DNA from: Symbioplanes lichenis
GTDB lineage: Bacteria; Actinomycetota; Actinomycetes; Mycobacteriales; Micromonosporaceae
Assembly: GCF_030709675.1 (NCBI RefSeq)
Contig: NZ_JAUZQD010000009.1
Span: 248,001 to 312,000, forward strand
DNA: 64,000 nucleotides
Direction: 5' to 3'
Shown: positions 1-7,770 of the stretch, piece after piece
Position numbering within the stretch: position 1 is the stretch's first letter
How the letters are laid out: each line of letters begins with the position of its first letter
The notes under the pieces: model-generated
The model's input: the letters and a program-made list of their open reading frames with translations, nothing else
The model's database searches: none
What the model was told of the DNA's origin: nothing
Program-made: the position numbers and the translations under genes

Positions 1-1
1 G

Positions 2-724
2 GTGCTGGACATGCTCGACGACCTCGGCGCGGGTTCGGTGGTCGGCAACGAGGCCTTCACCTCGGTGCTGAACGCGATCATCGCCCAGGACAGCTCGGCC
101 AAGGTGCTGCTCAGCGTCGGTCTGCTCGGGGCGCTCTGGTCCGCCTCGGGCTACGTCGCCATCTTCACGCGCGCGTCCAACCGGATCTACGGCGTCGCCG
201 AGGGCCGGCCGTTCTGGAAGCTGCGGCCGCTGCAGATGCTGCTGAGCGCGGTCGCCCTGGTGCTGATGGCGCTGGTGGGCGTCGGGCTGGTGGTCAGCGG
301 GCCGCTCGTCGACGCGGTGGGCGACCTGGTGAACGCCGGGGACACGGCGCGGACGGCGTGGTCGATCGGGCGGTGGCCCGTACTCGTGCTGATCCTGATG
401 TTGTTGCTCTCGCTGTTGTTCTGGATCGCCCCGAACGTCAAGCAGCCGCGCTTCCGCTGGATCACCCTCGGCGGCACGGTCGCGCTCCTGGCCTGGGCGG
501 TGGCGTCCGCGGGCTTCGGGCTCTACGTGGCGAACTTCAGCTCCTACGACCGGACGTACGGCAGCCTGGGCGCGATCATCGCCTTCCTCGTGTGGCTCTA
601 TCTGGCCAACTCGGCGCTGATGCTCGGCGTGGAGATCAACGCGGAGGTGCAACGGGGGCGCCGGCTGCAGGCGGGCGACTCCGGCGACGATCCGACCCTC
701 CCGCCGGCAGAACCTGCGGAGTGA
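2..724 (+). CDS. YihY/BrkB-family inner membrane protein (5' partial)
   Basis: C-terminal part of a polytopic membrane protein of the YihY/virulence factor BrkB family; the start lies before the window. About 240 residues are visible with five hydrophobic segments (roughly 35-57, 78-105, 126-143, 153-175, 186-208). The Y-x-x-x-Y-G-S-L-G region followed by the last membrane span and the charged V-E-I-N-A-E stretch is typical of the family's C-terminus. The tail is acidic and proline-rich. The family was once annotated as ribonuclease BN, which is not supported; its biochemical role is unknown. It ends about 75 bases before the SRPBCC gene, with a possible separate promoter between them. Confidence 0.85.
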   Translation: MLDMLDDLGAGSVVGNEAFTSVLNAIIAQDSSAKVLLSVGLLGALWSASGYVAIFTRASNRIYGVAEGRPFWKLRPLQMLLSAVALVLMALVGVGLVVSGPLVDAVGDLVNAGDTARTAWSIGRWPVLVLILMLLLSLLFWIAPNVKQPRFRWITLGGTVALLAWAVASAGFGLYVANFSSYDRTYGSLGAIIAFLVWLYLANSALMLGVEINAEVQRGRRLQAGDSGDDPTLPPAEPAE

Positions 725-726
725 TT

Positions 727-751
727 GTTTAGCCGAAAAACGCTCGGGAAC
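727..751 (+). promoter_or_regulatory. possible SigB-type stress promoter
   Basis: GTTT (727-730), 15 bases, then GGGAAC (746-751), resembling the GTTT-N14-17-GGGTA(C/T) pattern of actinobacterial SigB-family promoters. It lies about 47 bases before the GTG of the SRPBCC gene. Short motif, match by eye only. Confidence 0.3.
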
Positions 752-798
752 CACTCTGATCGTGAGGCACTGAACTACCCGACAAGGAGTGAGTCATC

Positions 799-1263
799 GT
801 GAGCACCGTGACCGAGTCCGTCGACGTCGATGTTCCCGTGCGCACGGCGTACAACCAGTGGACCCAGTTCGAGGAGTTCCCGAACTTCATGGGTGGCGTG
901 ACCGAGATCCGCCAGCTCGACGACACGACGACGCACTGGAAGACCAGCATCGACGGCGTCAAGCGCGAGTTCGACGCCAAGATCACCGAGCAGCTGCCGG
1001 ACGAGCGGGTCGCGTGGACCAGCGTCGAGGGCAGCAAGCAGGCCGGCGTGGTGACCTTCCACCGGCTGGACGAGAACAAGACCCGGGTGACCTGCCAGAT
1101 GGACTTCGAGCCGGACGGCGTGGTCGAGCAGGCGGGCGACAAGCTCGGCTTCCTCGACCGTCAGGTCAAGGGTGACATGAAGCGCTTCAAGGAGTACATC
1201 GAGGGCCGCGGCGGCGTCGAGTCGGGCGCGTGGCGGGGCCAGGTGGACCGGCCGCAGCCGTGA
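799..1263 (+). CDS. SRPBCC-family (polyketide cyclase/dehydrase-like) protein
   Basis: A 154-residue single-domain protein of the START/SRPBCC fold (Pfam polyketide cyclase/dehydrase class), which binds small hydrophobic ligands in a deep pocket. The N-terminal V-D-V-x-V-P-V-R-T-A-Y-N-Q-W-T stretch and the F-P-x-F-M-G-G-V turn are typical of the actinobacterial group found next to general stress genes. The GTG start is fixed by AAGGAG at 783-788. A perfect hairpin follows 22 bases after the stop, so it is probably monocistronic. The ligand cannot be told from sequence; polyketide synthesis is unlikely because no such genes are nearby. Confidence 0.85.
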   Translation: MSTVTESVDVDVPVRTAYNQWTQFEEFPNFMGGVTEIRQLDDTTTHWKTSIDGVKREFDAKITEQLPDERVAWTSVEGSKQAGVVTFHRLDENKTRVTCQMDFEPDGVVEQAGDKLGFLDRQVKGDMKRFKEYIEGRGGVESGAWRGQVDRPQP

Positions 1264-1284
1264 TCCGCGAGCACTGATCGGGAG

Positions 1285-1309
1285 GGCCGCCGGGAAACCG
1301 GCGGCCTTT
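1285..1309 (+). terminator. rho-independent terminator after SRPBCC gene
   Basis: Perfect 9-bp GC stem (GGCCGCCGG / CCGGCGGCC) with a GAAA loop at 1294-1297 and TTT after the stem. Confidence 0.8.
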
Positions 1310-1345
1310 CGCATGCGAGAGCGCGATTCGGGGTAGGCGAGGGAC

Positions 1346-1585
1346 ATGACTGATCGCGAAGAAACCGGCCAGTGGCGCGACGAGGAGCGGCTCTCGACCG
1401 CCGACCTGAGCAGTGCCATGGCGAGCTACGACCTGGACGGTCAGGGCGACCCGACGGACAACGACGCCGGCGAGGAGCAGGCCTTCGGGCACGACAGCCG
1501 AGTCAGTGACGCCGCCGACCCGGGCGCTACCGACCCGGACCGCGAGTTCCGCCCGAGCACGACGGGACGCACCGGCCCGCACTGA
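1346..1585 (+). CDS. small acidic hypothetical protein
   Basis: A 79-residue, highly charged, acidic protein with no hydrophobic segment or cysteine, rich in Asp, Glu, Gly and Ser and probably disordered. I do not recognise a family. It starts 37 bases after the SRPBCC terminator, and GAGGG at 1338-1342 is a weak ribosome site. Its 3' end overlaps the convergent lipoprotein gene by 59 bases, so one of the two C-termini may be shorter in reality, but both frames end at the stops given. Confidence 0.55.
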   Translation: MTDREETGQWRDEERLSTADLSSAMASYDLDGQGDPTDNDAGEEQAFGHDSRVSDAADPGATDPDREFRPSTTGRTGPH

Positions 1586-2390
1586 GCGTCCGCGGCAGCG
1601 CCACGGTCACCGCACCCGCCTCCGGCCGGACATCGATGGCGTACCGGTTCTCCCCGGCGCCGGCGGCGTTGCCCCGGAGGCGGGTGGCTCGGGTGCTGGT
1701 CAGCACCGTGCGCGGTCCCGCGGTCGTCCGGCGGGACCAGGGCACGCTGAGCGCTCCGGCGCCGGCCCGCAGACGCAGGCGGATCGCGGTGCCGGCGGGT
1801 GCGGCGACGCTGAGCTCCCCGACCGGTCCGGCCACCACCAGGGGTACGGACCCCCGCGGCCGCGGCAGCCGCACGCTGACCAGCCCGGCGGCGGACCCGA
1901 GGGTGACCCGCCGGAGCCGCCCGGCGGCCAGGTCGAGATGCTTCTCCCCGGCTCCCGCGGGCAGCCGCAGGTCCCAGCGCACCGACCGGTTGAGCAGCAC
2001 CTCGACGACGTCGGGCCCGTCGGCCCCGGTCGTCCCGAGCCGGACGCGGACCTTGCCGCCCCGGACCGTCACCCGCGGCACCAGCCCGGAGCCCGCCGGG
2101 GTGCTCACCCGGTAGAGCTGGTCCGGCAGGCTCACGAGCCGCACGACGACCCGCGAGGCGGCGTCGGAGACGGTGAGCTCGCCCGTCGTCCGGCCCCGCA
2201 GCGGCCCGGTTGCCAGATGCACGCTGTCACCGGAAGACGACGCGCCGGAGTGCGGGACCCGCGTGGGCGACTTGTCGCGAGTCGCAAATGGCGACAGGCT
2301 ACAACTCGCCGTCATCATCATCGCGAGCAGGACAAACACGGCCATGCCGGCCCGAGTGGTGCGGTGACGACGCTGCGCAGTGGGCACCAT
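1527..2390 (-). CDS. putative secreted lipoprotein, beta-rich
   Basis: 287 residues from the ATG at 2390. The N-terminus is basic (residues 1-14), then a hydrophobic core ending at M-T-A-S-C with Cys30, a degenerate lipobox. The body (about 60-280) alternates short hydrophobic and polar stretches with repeated L-R-L-x-x-G-A-G elements, as in beta-helix DUF4097-like adhesin or sensor domains; this is an impression, not a firm family match. It is divergent from the small membrane protein at 2455 with 64 bases between the starts. An in-frame extension upstream to 2780 is antisense to that gene and was not used. Function unknown. Confidence 0.6.
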   Translation of the reverse strand: MVPTAQRRHRTTRAGMAVFVLLAMMMTASCSLSPFATRDKSPTRVPHSGASSSGDSVHLATGPLRGRTTGELTVSDAASRVVVRLVSLPDQLYRVSTPAGSGLVPRVTVRGGKVRVRLGTTGADGPDVVEVLLNRSVRWDLRLPAGAGEKHLDLAAGRLRRVTLGSAAGLVSVRLPRPRGSVPLVVAGPVGELSVAAPAGTAIRLRLRAGAGALSVPWSRRTTAGPRTVLTSTRATRLRGNAAGAGENRYAIDVRPEAGAVTVALPRTLSAGRCVPSCSGGTRGPGR

Positions 2391-2454
2391 CGGACAACCC
2401 GAGATCGGCCGAAAGGGTGACGGCGACGGGCCGTCATCGGGTAAGACTGGCCGA

Positions 2455-2661
2455 ATGCGATCTGCCGGTTTCCTCTCCGAGAAGCAGCGCCGCCTCGCCT
2501 GGGTGGGCTTTCTGCTCGCCGCTTTCCAGGCCCCCGTCGCGGCCTCGCTGATCAACGATGCCTCATGGCTCTTCGCCGTCGTCGTCGCCCTCGTGGTGGC
2601 CACGGTGATCATGGCGGACGACGCCCAGCGCCGCCGCCCGCAGCAGGCCGAGGCCGAGTAA
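2455..2661 (+). CDS. small membrane protein
   Basis: 68 residues. A short basic N-terminus (L-S-E-K-Q-R-R) precedes two closely spaced hydrophobic segments at about 15-32 and 38-56, and the tail is charged and Gln/Arg-rich. It is probably a two-helix membrane protein of unknown function. The ATG at 2455 is preferred over an in-frame ATG at 2380 because the earlier part has no hydrophobic or conserved character and would overlap the divergent lipoprotein start. A short GC hairpin followed by TTTCT lies after the stop. Confidence 0.55.
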   Translation: MRSAGFLSEKQRRLAWVGFLLAAFQAPVAASLINDASWLFAVVVALVVATVIMADDAQRRRPQQAEAE

Positions 2662-2671
2662 CCCCGTTTCC

Positions 2672-2693
2672 GCCGGCACCGTCGCCGGCTTTC
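2672..2693 (+). terminator. weak terminator after small membrane protein
   Basis: 6-bp self-complementary stem GCCGGC (2672-2677 and 2684-2689) with a 6-base loop, followed by TTTCT. The rest of 2694-2852 has no gene I can support. Confidence 0.4.
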
Positions 2694-2852
2694 TCCGCGC
2701 CACCCAGCCCCGGGTCGCCGGCCGTTCGCGAGAGCCGACGGACCGATCGAGCGCGCGCTGACCGGTGTGACCGAGCGCATGCCGACGGGCCCGGCCGGGC
2801 AGGGCCCCGGTCAGGCTGTCGCGTCGCGCCGGGCACCTCCGGCCGGCGGGTG

Positions 2853-3299
2853 TCAGGTCGTCGCGTCCTCCCGGGGGCGGGACTCGTGGCCCGGCACGCC
2901 CGGGCTGCGGCGGCGTTCCTTCATCTCCGCCTCGAAGAGGTGGCGCCGGCCCCCGGCCAGTTCGTCGCGCGCCGCCTTCTCGACGGCGCGGAAGTCGGAC
3001 CAGTAGCCGTCGTCGAACTCCTCGACCAGCTGGAAGGTCCAGCGGCCGGGCACGACGTTGCGCCCGATCAGCTCGCGCTCGATCCGCTCGGCGAGCTCGC
3101 CGTGCCCCGCCTTGCGGAAGAGCGCGACCGCCTCGTCGAGGCCCAGGTCGGCCTTCCCCACGAGCTGGTGCAGCGAGTAGAGATGCCCGCGGACCCGCTC
3201 GACGGTCTCGAGGCTCTCGCTGAGCTTGCCCAGCGCCTCGAGCGTGGTGTCGTCCAGCCCCTCGGGCCGGCGGTGCGCGTCGTCGGGCGGCGTGGTCAT
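2853..3299 (-). CDS. conserved actinobacterial hypothetical protein
   Basis: 148 residues from the ATG at 3299. It is helical and charged, without membrane spans. The central block E-R-V-R-G-H-L-Y-S-L-H-Q-L followed by a D-x-x-L-D-E-A-V stretch and the G-R-W-T-F-Q-L-V-E-E-F-D motif look like a widespread actinobacterial conserved protein of unknown function. The C-terminal about 30 residues are rich in Arg, Pro and Glu. An upstream in-frame ATG at 3344 would add 15 low-complexity residues and was not chosen. It is divergent from the DUF6401-like gene at 3393. Confidence 0.7.
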   Translation of the reverse strand: MTTPPDDAHRRPEGLDDTTLEALGKLSESLETVERVRGHLYSLHQLVGKADLGLDEAVALFRKAGHGELAERIERELIGRNVVPGRWTFQLVEEFDDGYWSDFRAVEKAARDELAGGRRHLFEAEMKERRRSPGVPGHESRPREDATT

Positions 3300-3392
3300 G
3301 ACCGACGCAGTTCCCCGGGCGCGGGCACTGAAACCGATCCGCACCGATCAGGGGACCCGAGGCACTCCCGACCGTTCCTACCTTTGGTTCTC

Positions 3393-3749
3393 ATGAATGG
3401 CCTGTTCAGCGGCGCTGCCGCCCGTGCTGCCCTGCGTTCCGCCCACGCCTGCCTCGACGAGCTGATGAGCGCCGTCGGCGTCACCGGCTTCGCGGCCGCC
3501 GACCGGTCCCCCGGTCTGCTCGCCACCGTCGACCAGCACACCGCGGGCATCCGCGACAGCCTGTCGACCGACGCCCGCCCGCTGACCCCGATCATCCTGG
3601 CGGCCTACGCCGAGGGTGTGCGGGACGCCGCCTTCAAGCACGGCTGGCGCCCGCCGGCCGGCGACATCGACTGGGCCGGCAACGACTGGGTGCTGAACCG
3701 GCTCCTGGCCGTCTGCTCGCTCGCCCGCACGCTGCCCGCCGCCCGCTGA
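3393..3749 (+). CDS. DUF6401-like small protein
   Basis: 118 residues. It resembles DUF6401, annotated in actinobacteria as a family linked to natural-product loci; I base this on overall pattern (A-C-L-D-E-L-M start, L-L-A-T-V-D-Q-H-T middle, D-W-V-L-N-R-L-L-A-V-C end). No biosynthetic genes are nearby, so the family label says little about its job. The ATG at 3393 has no clear ribosome site. A TACCTT -10-like hexamer ends nine bases upstream, so the mRNA may be leaderless. A long GC hairpin follows the gene. The longer frame running upstream from this start is antisense to the neighbouring gene. Confidence 0.65.
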   Translation: MNGLFSGAAARAALRSAHACLDELMSAVGVTGFAAADRSPGLLATVDQHTAGIRDSLSTDARPLTPIILAAYAEGVRDAAFKHGWRPPAGDIDWAGNDWVLNRLLAVCSLARTLPAAR

Positions 3750-3773
3750 CCGCCGCCCTCCCCTGACAGGCCC

Positions 3774-3815
3774 GGGGCCGGCCCTCCTCACCAGGAGTGC
3801 CGGCCCCGCTTCTCT
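3774..3815 (+). terminator. rho-independent terminator after DUF6401-like gene
   Basis: Outer perfect 9-bp stem GGGGCCGGC (3774-3782) with GCCGGCCCC (3799-3807), an inner CTCCT/AGGAG stem, then a pyrimidine-rich tail ending in TTTT. Confidence 0.8.
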
Positions 3816-3836
3816 TTTCCCGCCGGTTTTTCCCCG

Positions 3837-3985
3837 CCGACTCGCGGCGAGAGCTTCGCTGATCCCCGGCGGACTCAGGGCGAGAGCTTCGCCGATCCCC
3901 GCGGACTCGGGGCGATCGCTGATCCCTGCGGACTCGGGGCGATCGCTGATCCCTGCGGACTCGGGGCGAGAGCTTTGCTGAATTT
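3837..3985. repeat. intergenic tandem repeat, five 27-33 bp units
   Basis: Five head-to-tail degenerate units, each beginning (G)CGGACTCGGGGCGA and ending CTGATCCC(C/T). Two middle units (about 3900-3953) are identical 27-mers; the others are 31-33 bp and carry an extra GAGAG. The array fills most of the 394-base gap 3750-4143, which has no gene. The units read as alternating CGGGGCGA and GCTGATCC half-sites, not as clean palindromes. Confidence 0.75.
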
Positions 3986-4143
3986 CGCATGATCACGGCG
4001 AGAGCGGGAAATCCGACAGTCACCGGGCAGGAGCGCCCGGACCTACGCACACCAGCGGATTCGGCCGCCCGTACCGGGTGGGTCCGGACGTCCGTACGGT
4101 ACCCCCATCGTCCGAACGGCCCAGTCGGGCTACGCTTCAGGGC

Positions 4144-6255
4144 ATGGCCGGCATGGGGAGCCCTTCCGCGATGACCACGCTGCCCACGCAGCCGGGGGAC
4201 GCGCCGGCATCGACACGTGGCTGCGCCGAGCTGGTCGCCGCGCACCCGTGGCACGTCACCGACCTGGGCGAGCGCGACCGGTGGGACCCGGTCCTGGCCG
4301 CCACCGTCGACCTGGTCCTCGCGTCGCCCGTGCCCATGTCGCTGGTCTGCGGCGAGCGGTTCGTGCTGATCTACAACGACGCCTTCGCGGACATGCTCGG
4401 CGCGAAGCACCCGGCCGCGCTCGGCTGCCCCGCGGCGGAGGTCTTCGGCGAGGGCTGGCACGGTCTCGGCGACATCATCGCGGAGGTGCTGCGGACCGGC
4501 CGGCCGTTCCTCGAGGCGGAGGCCCAGGTGTCGGTCCCGCGCGGCGGTCACGTCGAGCAGGCGTCGTTCACCAGAGGCCATTCCCTCGTACGCGACCAGC
4601 ACGGCACCCCGCTCGGCGTGCTGACCGTGGCGGCGGAGACCACGCAGGTCACGCGGCGGCTGCAGTCCCTGGGCGAGCTGACCTCCCGGCTCGCCGCCGC
4701 GCTGACGGTCGACGACGTGGCGCGCGTCGTGCTGGCGTACGCGATGACGTCCTTCGATCTTGATCATTGTGTGTTCGCGGTCGACGACGGCCAGGAGTAC
4801 CGCTTTGTCCGGCGGATCCGGGGCGAGATGATCGACGAGGCCGACGAGCGGCTGCCGCCCCTGTGGAAGCGCATCGGGCCGGTCGCCGGCTCGCCGCTGG
4901 TGGCCGCGGCGACCAGTGGCCGGCCGTCCTTCCAGGCCGACGGCGCCCCGCTGGCCGAGGTGGCGACCGACCGGCACGAGCGGCGGATCCGCGCGCTGGC
5001 CGCGATGCCGCTGCGCACGCCGTCGCTGCGCGGCGCGGTGACCATGGGCTATCGCACGGCCCACGCCTGGCTGCCCGCCGAGCGCGCCCTGCTCTATGCG
5101 GCGGCCGAGCTCATCGCGCAGGCCGCCGAGCGCGCCCGGCGCTTCGAGGCGCAGCACGGCACCGCGATGCTGCTGCAGAAGTCGATGCTCCCCGAGCACC
5201 TGCCGGAGCTCGACCGGTTCCGCATCGCCGCCCGCTACGACGTGGGCGTCGACGGCAACGCGGCCGGCGGCGACTTCTACGACGCGTTCGAGCTGGCCGA
5301 CGGCCGGCTGGCGATGGTGCTGGGCGACGTGGCGGGGCACGACGTGCGCGCCGCCGCGGTCATGGGCCAGGTGCGGGCCGCCCTGCGCGCGCTCGCGCTG
5401 ACCGATCCGGCGCCGCCGACCGTGCTCGCCGGGCTGGACAGGCTGGTCGGCTCGCTGGGCGCCGAGTCACGCAACGAGGAGATCTTCGTGACCGTCGTCT
5501 ACGGGGTGCTAGACCCCGCGGACGGCACGATCACGCTGGCCAGCGCCGGGCACCCGCCGCCCGTGCTGCGCCGCGCGGGGCGCCGGGCGACGGCGGAGCT
5601 GGTGGCGGTCCCGCCGGGGGCGCCGCTCGGGCTGGGCGGGGTCTGGCGGTCGGGCACGGTGCGGCTCGAGCCCGGCGACACGATCCTCATGTTCAGCGAC
5701 GGCGTCGTCGAGCGCCGGGGGCAGCCGCTCGACGACGGGCTCGACGCGCTGGTCGCGGCCACGGCGGCGGCGGCCGGCGGCGATCCGCGCAACCTGTGCT
5801 CGCTGGCCACGGCCGCGGTCGAGGGGCGTACGGACGATGATGTGGCGGTCCTGGCGGTCGAGCGCGCCGTCGCGCTCAGCCGGTCCGCGACCATGCAGGT
5901 GCCGGCCGAGCCGACCGGGCCGAGCCGGGTGCGCCAGTGGATGACGACGCGGCTGCGCGAGTGGGCGGTGCCCGAGCCGGTCATCGGCGCGGCGATCCTG
6001 TGCACGAGCGAGCTGACGACCAACGCGCTCCTGCACGCGGGCACCCCGGCCCAGGTGCACATCGACCTGAGCGCCGAGCGGCTGCTGGTGTCGGTCGCGG
6101 ACACGGGCACGCGCGGCAGCGTCACCCGGGCCCGCACCGACACGCTGAGCAGCCGGGGCCGCGGGCTGGGCCTGATCGAGGAGCTCAGCGACACGTGGGG
6201 CACCGATCCCTCGGTGCGCGGGTCCACGGTCTGGTTTGAAATGTTGATTCCCTAG
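4144..6255 (+). CDS. PAS-GAF-SpoIIE phosphatase with C-terminal HATPase kinase domain
   Basis: 703-residue cytoplasmic regulator combining both halves of a partner-switching system. In order: PAS-like region (about 45-175, with F-V-L-I-Y-N-D-A-F), GAF domain (about 180-335), SpoIIE/PP2C phosphatase (about 350-575; metal-binding G-G-D-F-Y-D, V-L-G-D-V-A-G-H and S-D-G-V-V-E motifs), and an RsbW-type HATPase domain (about 590-700; S-E-L-T-T-N-A motif with the G-R-G-L-G-L box). The family dephosphorylates an anti-anti-sigma factor and phosphorylates it or binds a sigma factor. No STAS partner is adjacent, so its target is encoded elsewhere. ATG 4144 follows TACGCT (4131-4136) at leaderless spacing; ATG 4171 with GGGGAG upstream is an alternative. 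Confidence 0.88.
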   Translation: MAGMGSPSAMTTLPTQPGDAPASTRGCAELVAAHPWHVTDLGERDRWDPVLAATVDLVLASPVPMSLVCGERFVLIYNDAFADMLGAKHPAALGCPAAEVFGEGWHGLGDIIAEVLRTGRPFLEAEAQVSVPRGGHVEQASFTRGHSLVRDQHGTPLGVLTVAAETTQVTRRLQSLGELTSRLAAALTVDDVARVVLAYAMTSFDLDHCVFAVDDGQEYRFVRRIRGEMIDEADERLPPLWKRIGPVAGSPLVAAATSGRPSFQADGAPLAEVATDRHERRIRALAAMPLRTPSLRGAVTMGYRTAHAWLPAERALLYAAAELIAQAAERARRFEAQHGTAMLLQKSMLPEHLPELDRFRIAARYDVGVDGNAAGGDFYDAFELADGRLAMVLGDVAGHDVRAAAVMGQVRAALRALALTDPAPPTVLAGLDRLVGSLGAESRNEEIFVTVVYGVLDPADGTITLASAGHPPPVLRRAGRRATAELVAVPPGAPLGLGGVWRSGTVRLEPGDTILMFSDGVVERRGQPLDDGLDALVAATAAAAGGDPRNLCSLATAAVEGRTDDDVAVLAVERAVALSRSATMQVPAEPTGPSRVRQWMTTRLREWAVPEPVIGAAILCTSELTTNALLHAGTPAQVHIDLSAERLLVSVADTGTRGSVTRARTDTLSSRGRGLGLIEELSDTWGTDPSVRGSTVWFEMLIP

Positions 6256-6269
6256 GTAACCAACTGCAT

Positions 6270-6941
6270 ATGGCAGCCAACCGTGGAGTGCTCTTCGACG
6301 TCGACGGAACCCTGGTGGACACCACCTACCTGCACGCGGTCGCGTGGTGGGAGGCGATGCGCCAGCACGACCACGACGTGCCGATGGCCGAGATCCACCG
6401 GGCGATCGGCATGGGCTCGGACAAGCTGCTCGACCACCTGCTCGGCGACGAGCGCGACCAGGACCAGGACGAGCGGCTCAACACCGCGCACGAGATCCTC
6501 TACGGCGCCTGGTGGGAGCGGCTGCGCCCGCTGCCCGGGGCGGCCGATCTGCTGCACGCGGTCGCCGATCACGGGCTCGCCGTGGTGCTCGCCTCCTCGG
6601 CGCAGGCCCCCGAGCTGAAGAAGCTGCGCGCGGTGATCGGCGCCGACGACGTGATCGCCGCCGCCACCTCGTCCGCGGACGCCGAGCAGAGCAAGCCGGC
6701 GCCGGACATCCTGCAGGCGGCGCTCGACCAGTCCGGGGTCGACCCGGCTCAGGCGGTCTTCGTCGGCGACGCCGTGTGGGACGTCCAGGCGGCCGCGAAG
6801 CTGAACATCCCGTGCATCGGCCTGACCTGCGGCGGCACCAGCGCGGCCGAGCTGACCGACGCGGGGGCGGTGGCGACCTACGACGACCCGGCCGCGCTGC
6901 TCGCCGCCCTCGACGACTCGGCGATCGCGAAGCTCTTCTAA
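6270..6941 (+). CDS. HAD-IA hydrolase (phosphoglycolate phosphatase-like)
   Basis: 223-residue HAD phosphatase. Motif I is F-D-V-D-G-T with nucleophile Asp10 and acid/base Asp12; motif II is Ser109/Ser110 in V-L-A-S-S; motif III Lys142 in S-K-P-A-P-D; motif IV Asp167 and Asp171 in G-D-A-V-W-D. The helical cap between residues 15 and 90 is type C1, as in phosphoglycolate phosphatase and beta-phosphoglucomutase. The substrate cannot be assigned. It starts 14 bases after the SpoIIE phosphatase gene and may be co-transcribed with it. Its stop overlaps the convergent SDR gene by 4 bases. Confidence 0.85.
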   Translation: MAANRGVLFDVDGTLVDTTYLHAVAWWEAMRQHDHDVPMAEIHRAIGMGSDKLLDHLLGDERDQDQDERLNTAHEILYGAWWERLRPLPGAADLLHAVADHGLAVVLASSAQAPELKKLRAVIGADDVIAAATSSADAEQSKPAPDILQAALDQSGVDPAQAVFVGDAVWDVQAAAKLNIPCIGLTCGGTSAAELTDAGAVATYDDPAALLAALDDSAIAKLF

Positions 6942-7732
6942 GCGCGTCGCCAGTCGTCGCTCGTCAGATGGGACCCCGCCTGGGGTCCCATCGTCAGCAT
7001 GCCGCCGTCGACCGGCCAGGACGCGCCGGTGACATAGGACGCCGCCGGACTCGCCAGGAAGGCGACCACGGCGGCGATCTCCCGGGCGTCGCCGGGGCGG
7101 CCGAGCGGCACGCCGGGGCGCGACTCGGTGCGCGGGTCGACGTCCTCCTGCCCGGTCATCGGCGTCGCGATCTCGCCCGGCGCGACCGCGTTGACGGTGA
7201 TGCCGTACTCCCCCAGCTCCTGGGCCATGACCTTGGTGAGCAGGCCGAGGCCGCCCTTGGCCGCGCAATAGGCCCCGGCGCCCACCCGCGGCGCCGTCTC
7301 GTGCACGCTCGTGATGTTGACGATCCGGCCGCCCCGGCCCGCGGCGATCATCCGGCGGGCGGCCCGCTGCGCGCAGAGGAACGGGCCGTCGAGGTCCACG
7401 GCGAGCACCTCGCGCCACTGCTCCCAGCCGGTGTCGACGACGGGCGTCGCGATGCCGGTGCCCGCGCAGTTGACGAGGACGCCCAGCTCGCCGCCGAGGG
7501 CGTCGGTCAGCTGGTCGACGACGTCGGCCGCCCCGGGCAGGCGGGTCAGGTCGAGGTCGCGGATCTCGGCCTTGCGGCCGGCGTTGCGTACCTCGTAGGC
7601 GGTCTGCTCGGCGTGCTCGTCGTCGCGGTGCCGGGTGACGCCGATGTCGTAGCCGGCCTCGGCGAGCGCGACGGCGACGGCCCGGCCGATGCCCGACTCG
7701 CTGCCCGTGACGATTGCTGTGCGGGGATGCAT
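6938..7732 (-). CDS. SDR-family NAD(P)-dependent oxidoreductase
   Basis: 264-residue classical short-chain dehydrogenase. The cofactor motif T-G-S-E-S-G-I-G is at 9-16, the N-C-A-G motif near 88-91, and the catalytic triad is Ser142, Tyr155 and Lys159 (Y-C-A-A-K). The C-terminal P-V-D-G-G-M block is the usual SDR ending. R40 and H41 after beta strand 2 of the longer frame hint at NADP preference, weakly. Start ATG 7732 puts the Rossmann strand at the usual distance; ATG 7750 is also in frame. It is divergent from the antiporter gene by 38 bases. The substrate is unknown; sugar dehydrogenases of this type are common. Confidence 0.85.
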   Translation of the reverse strand: MHPRTAIVTGSESGIGRAVAVALAEAGYDIGVTRHRDDEHAEQTAYEVRNAGRKAEIRDLDLTRLPGAADVVDQLTDALGGELGVLVNCAGTGIATPVVDTGWEQWREVLAVDLDGPFLCAQRAARRMIAAGRGGRIVNITSVHETAPRVGAGAYCAAKGGLGLLTKVMAQELGEYGITVNAVAPGEIATPMTGQEDVDPRTESRPGVPLGRPGDAREIAAVVAFLASPAASYVTGASWPVDGGMLTMGPQAGSHLTSDDWRRA

Positions 7733-7770
7733 GGCCCCGGCGTACCCCATGTCGATGTGAACAACCGTGC

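Noticed and set aside
3837..3985. CRISPR array
   Set aside because: Units are 27-33 bp with no unique spacers between them; they are contiguous tandem repeats.
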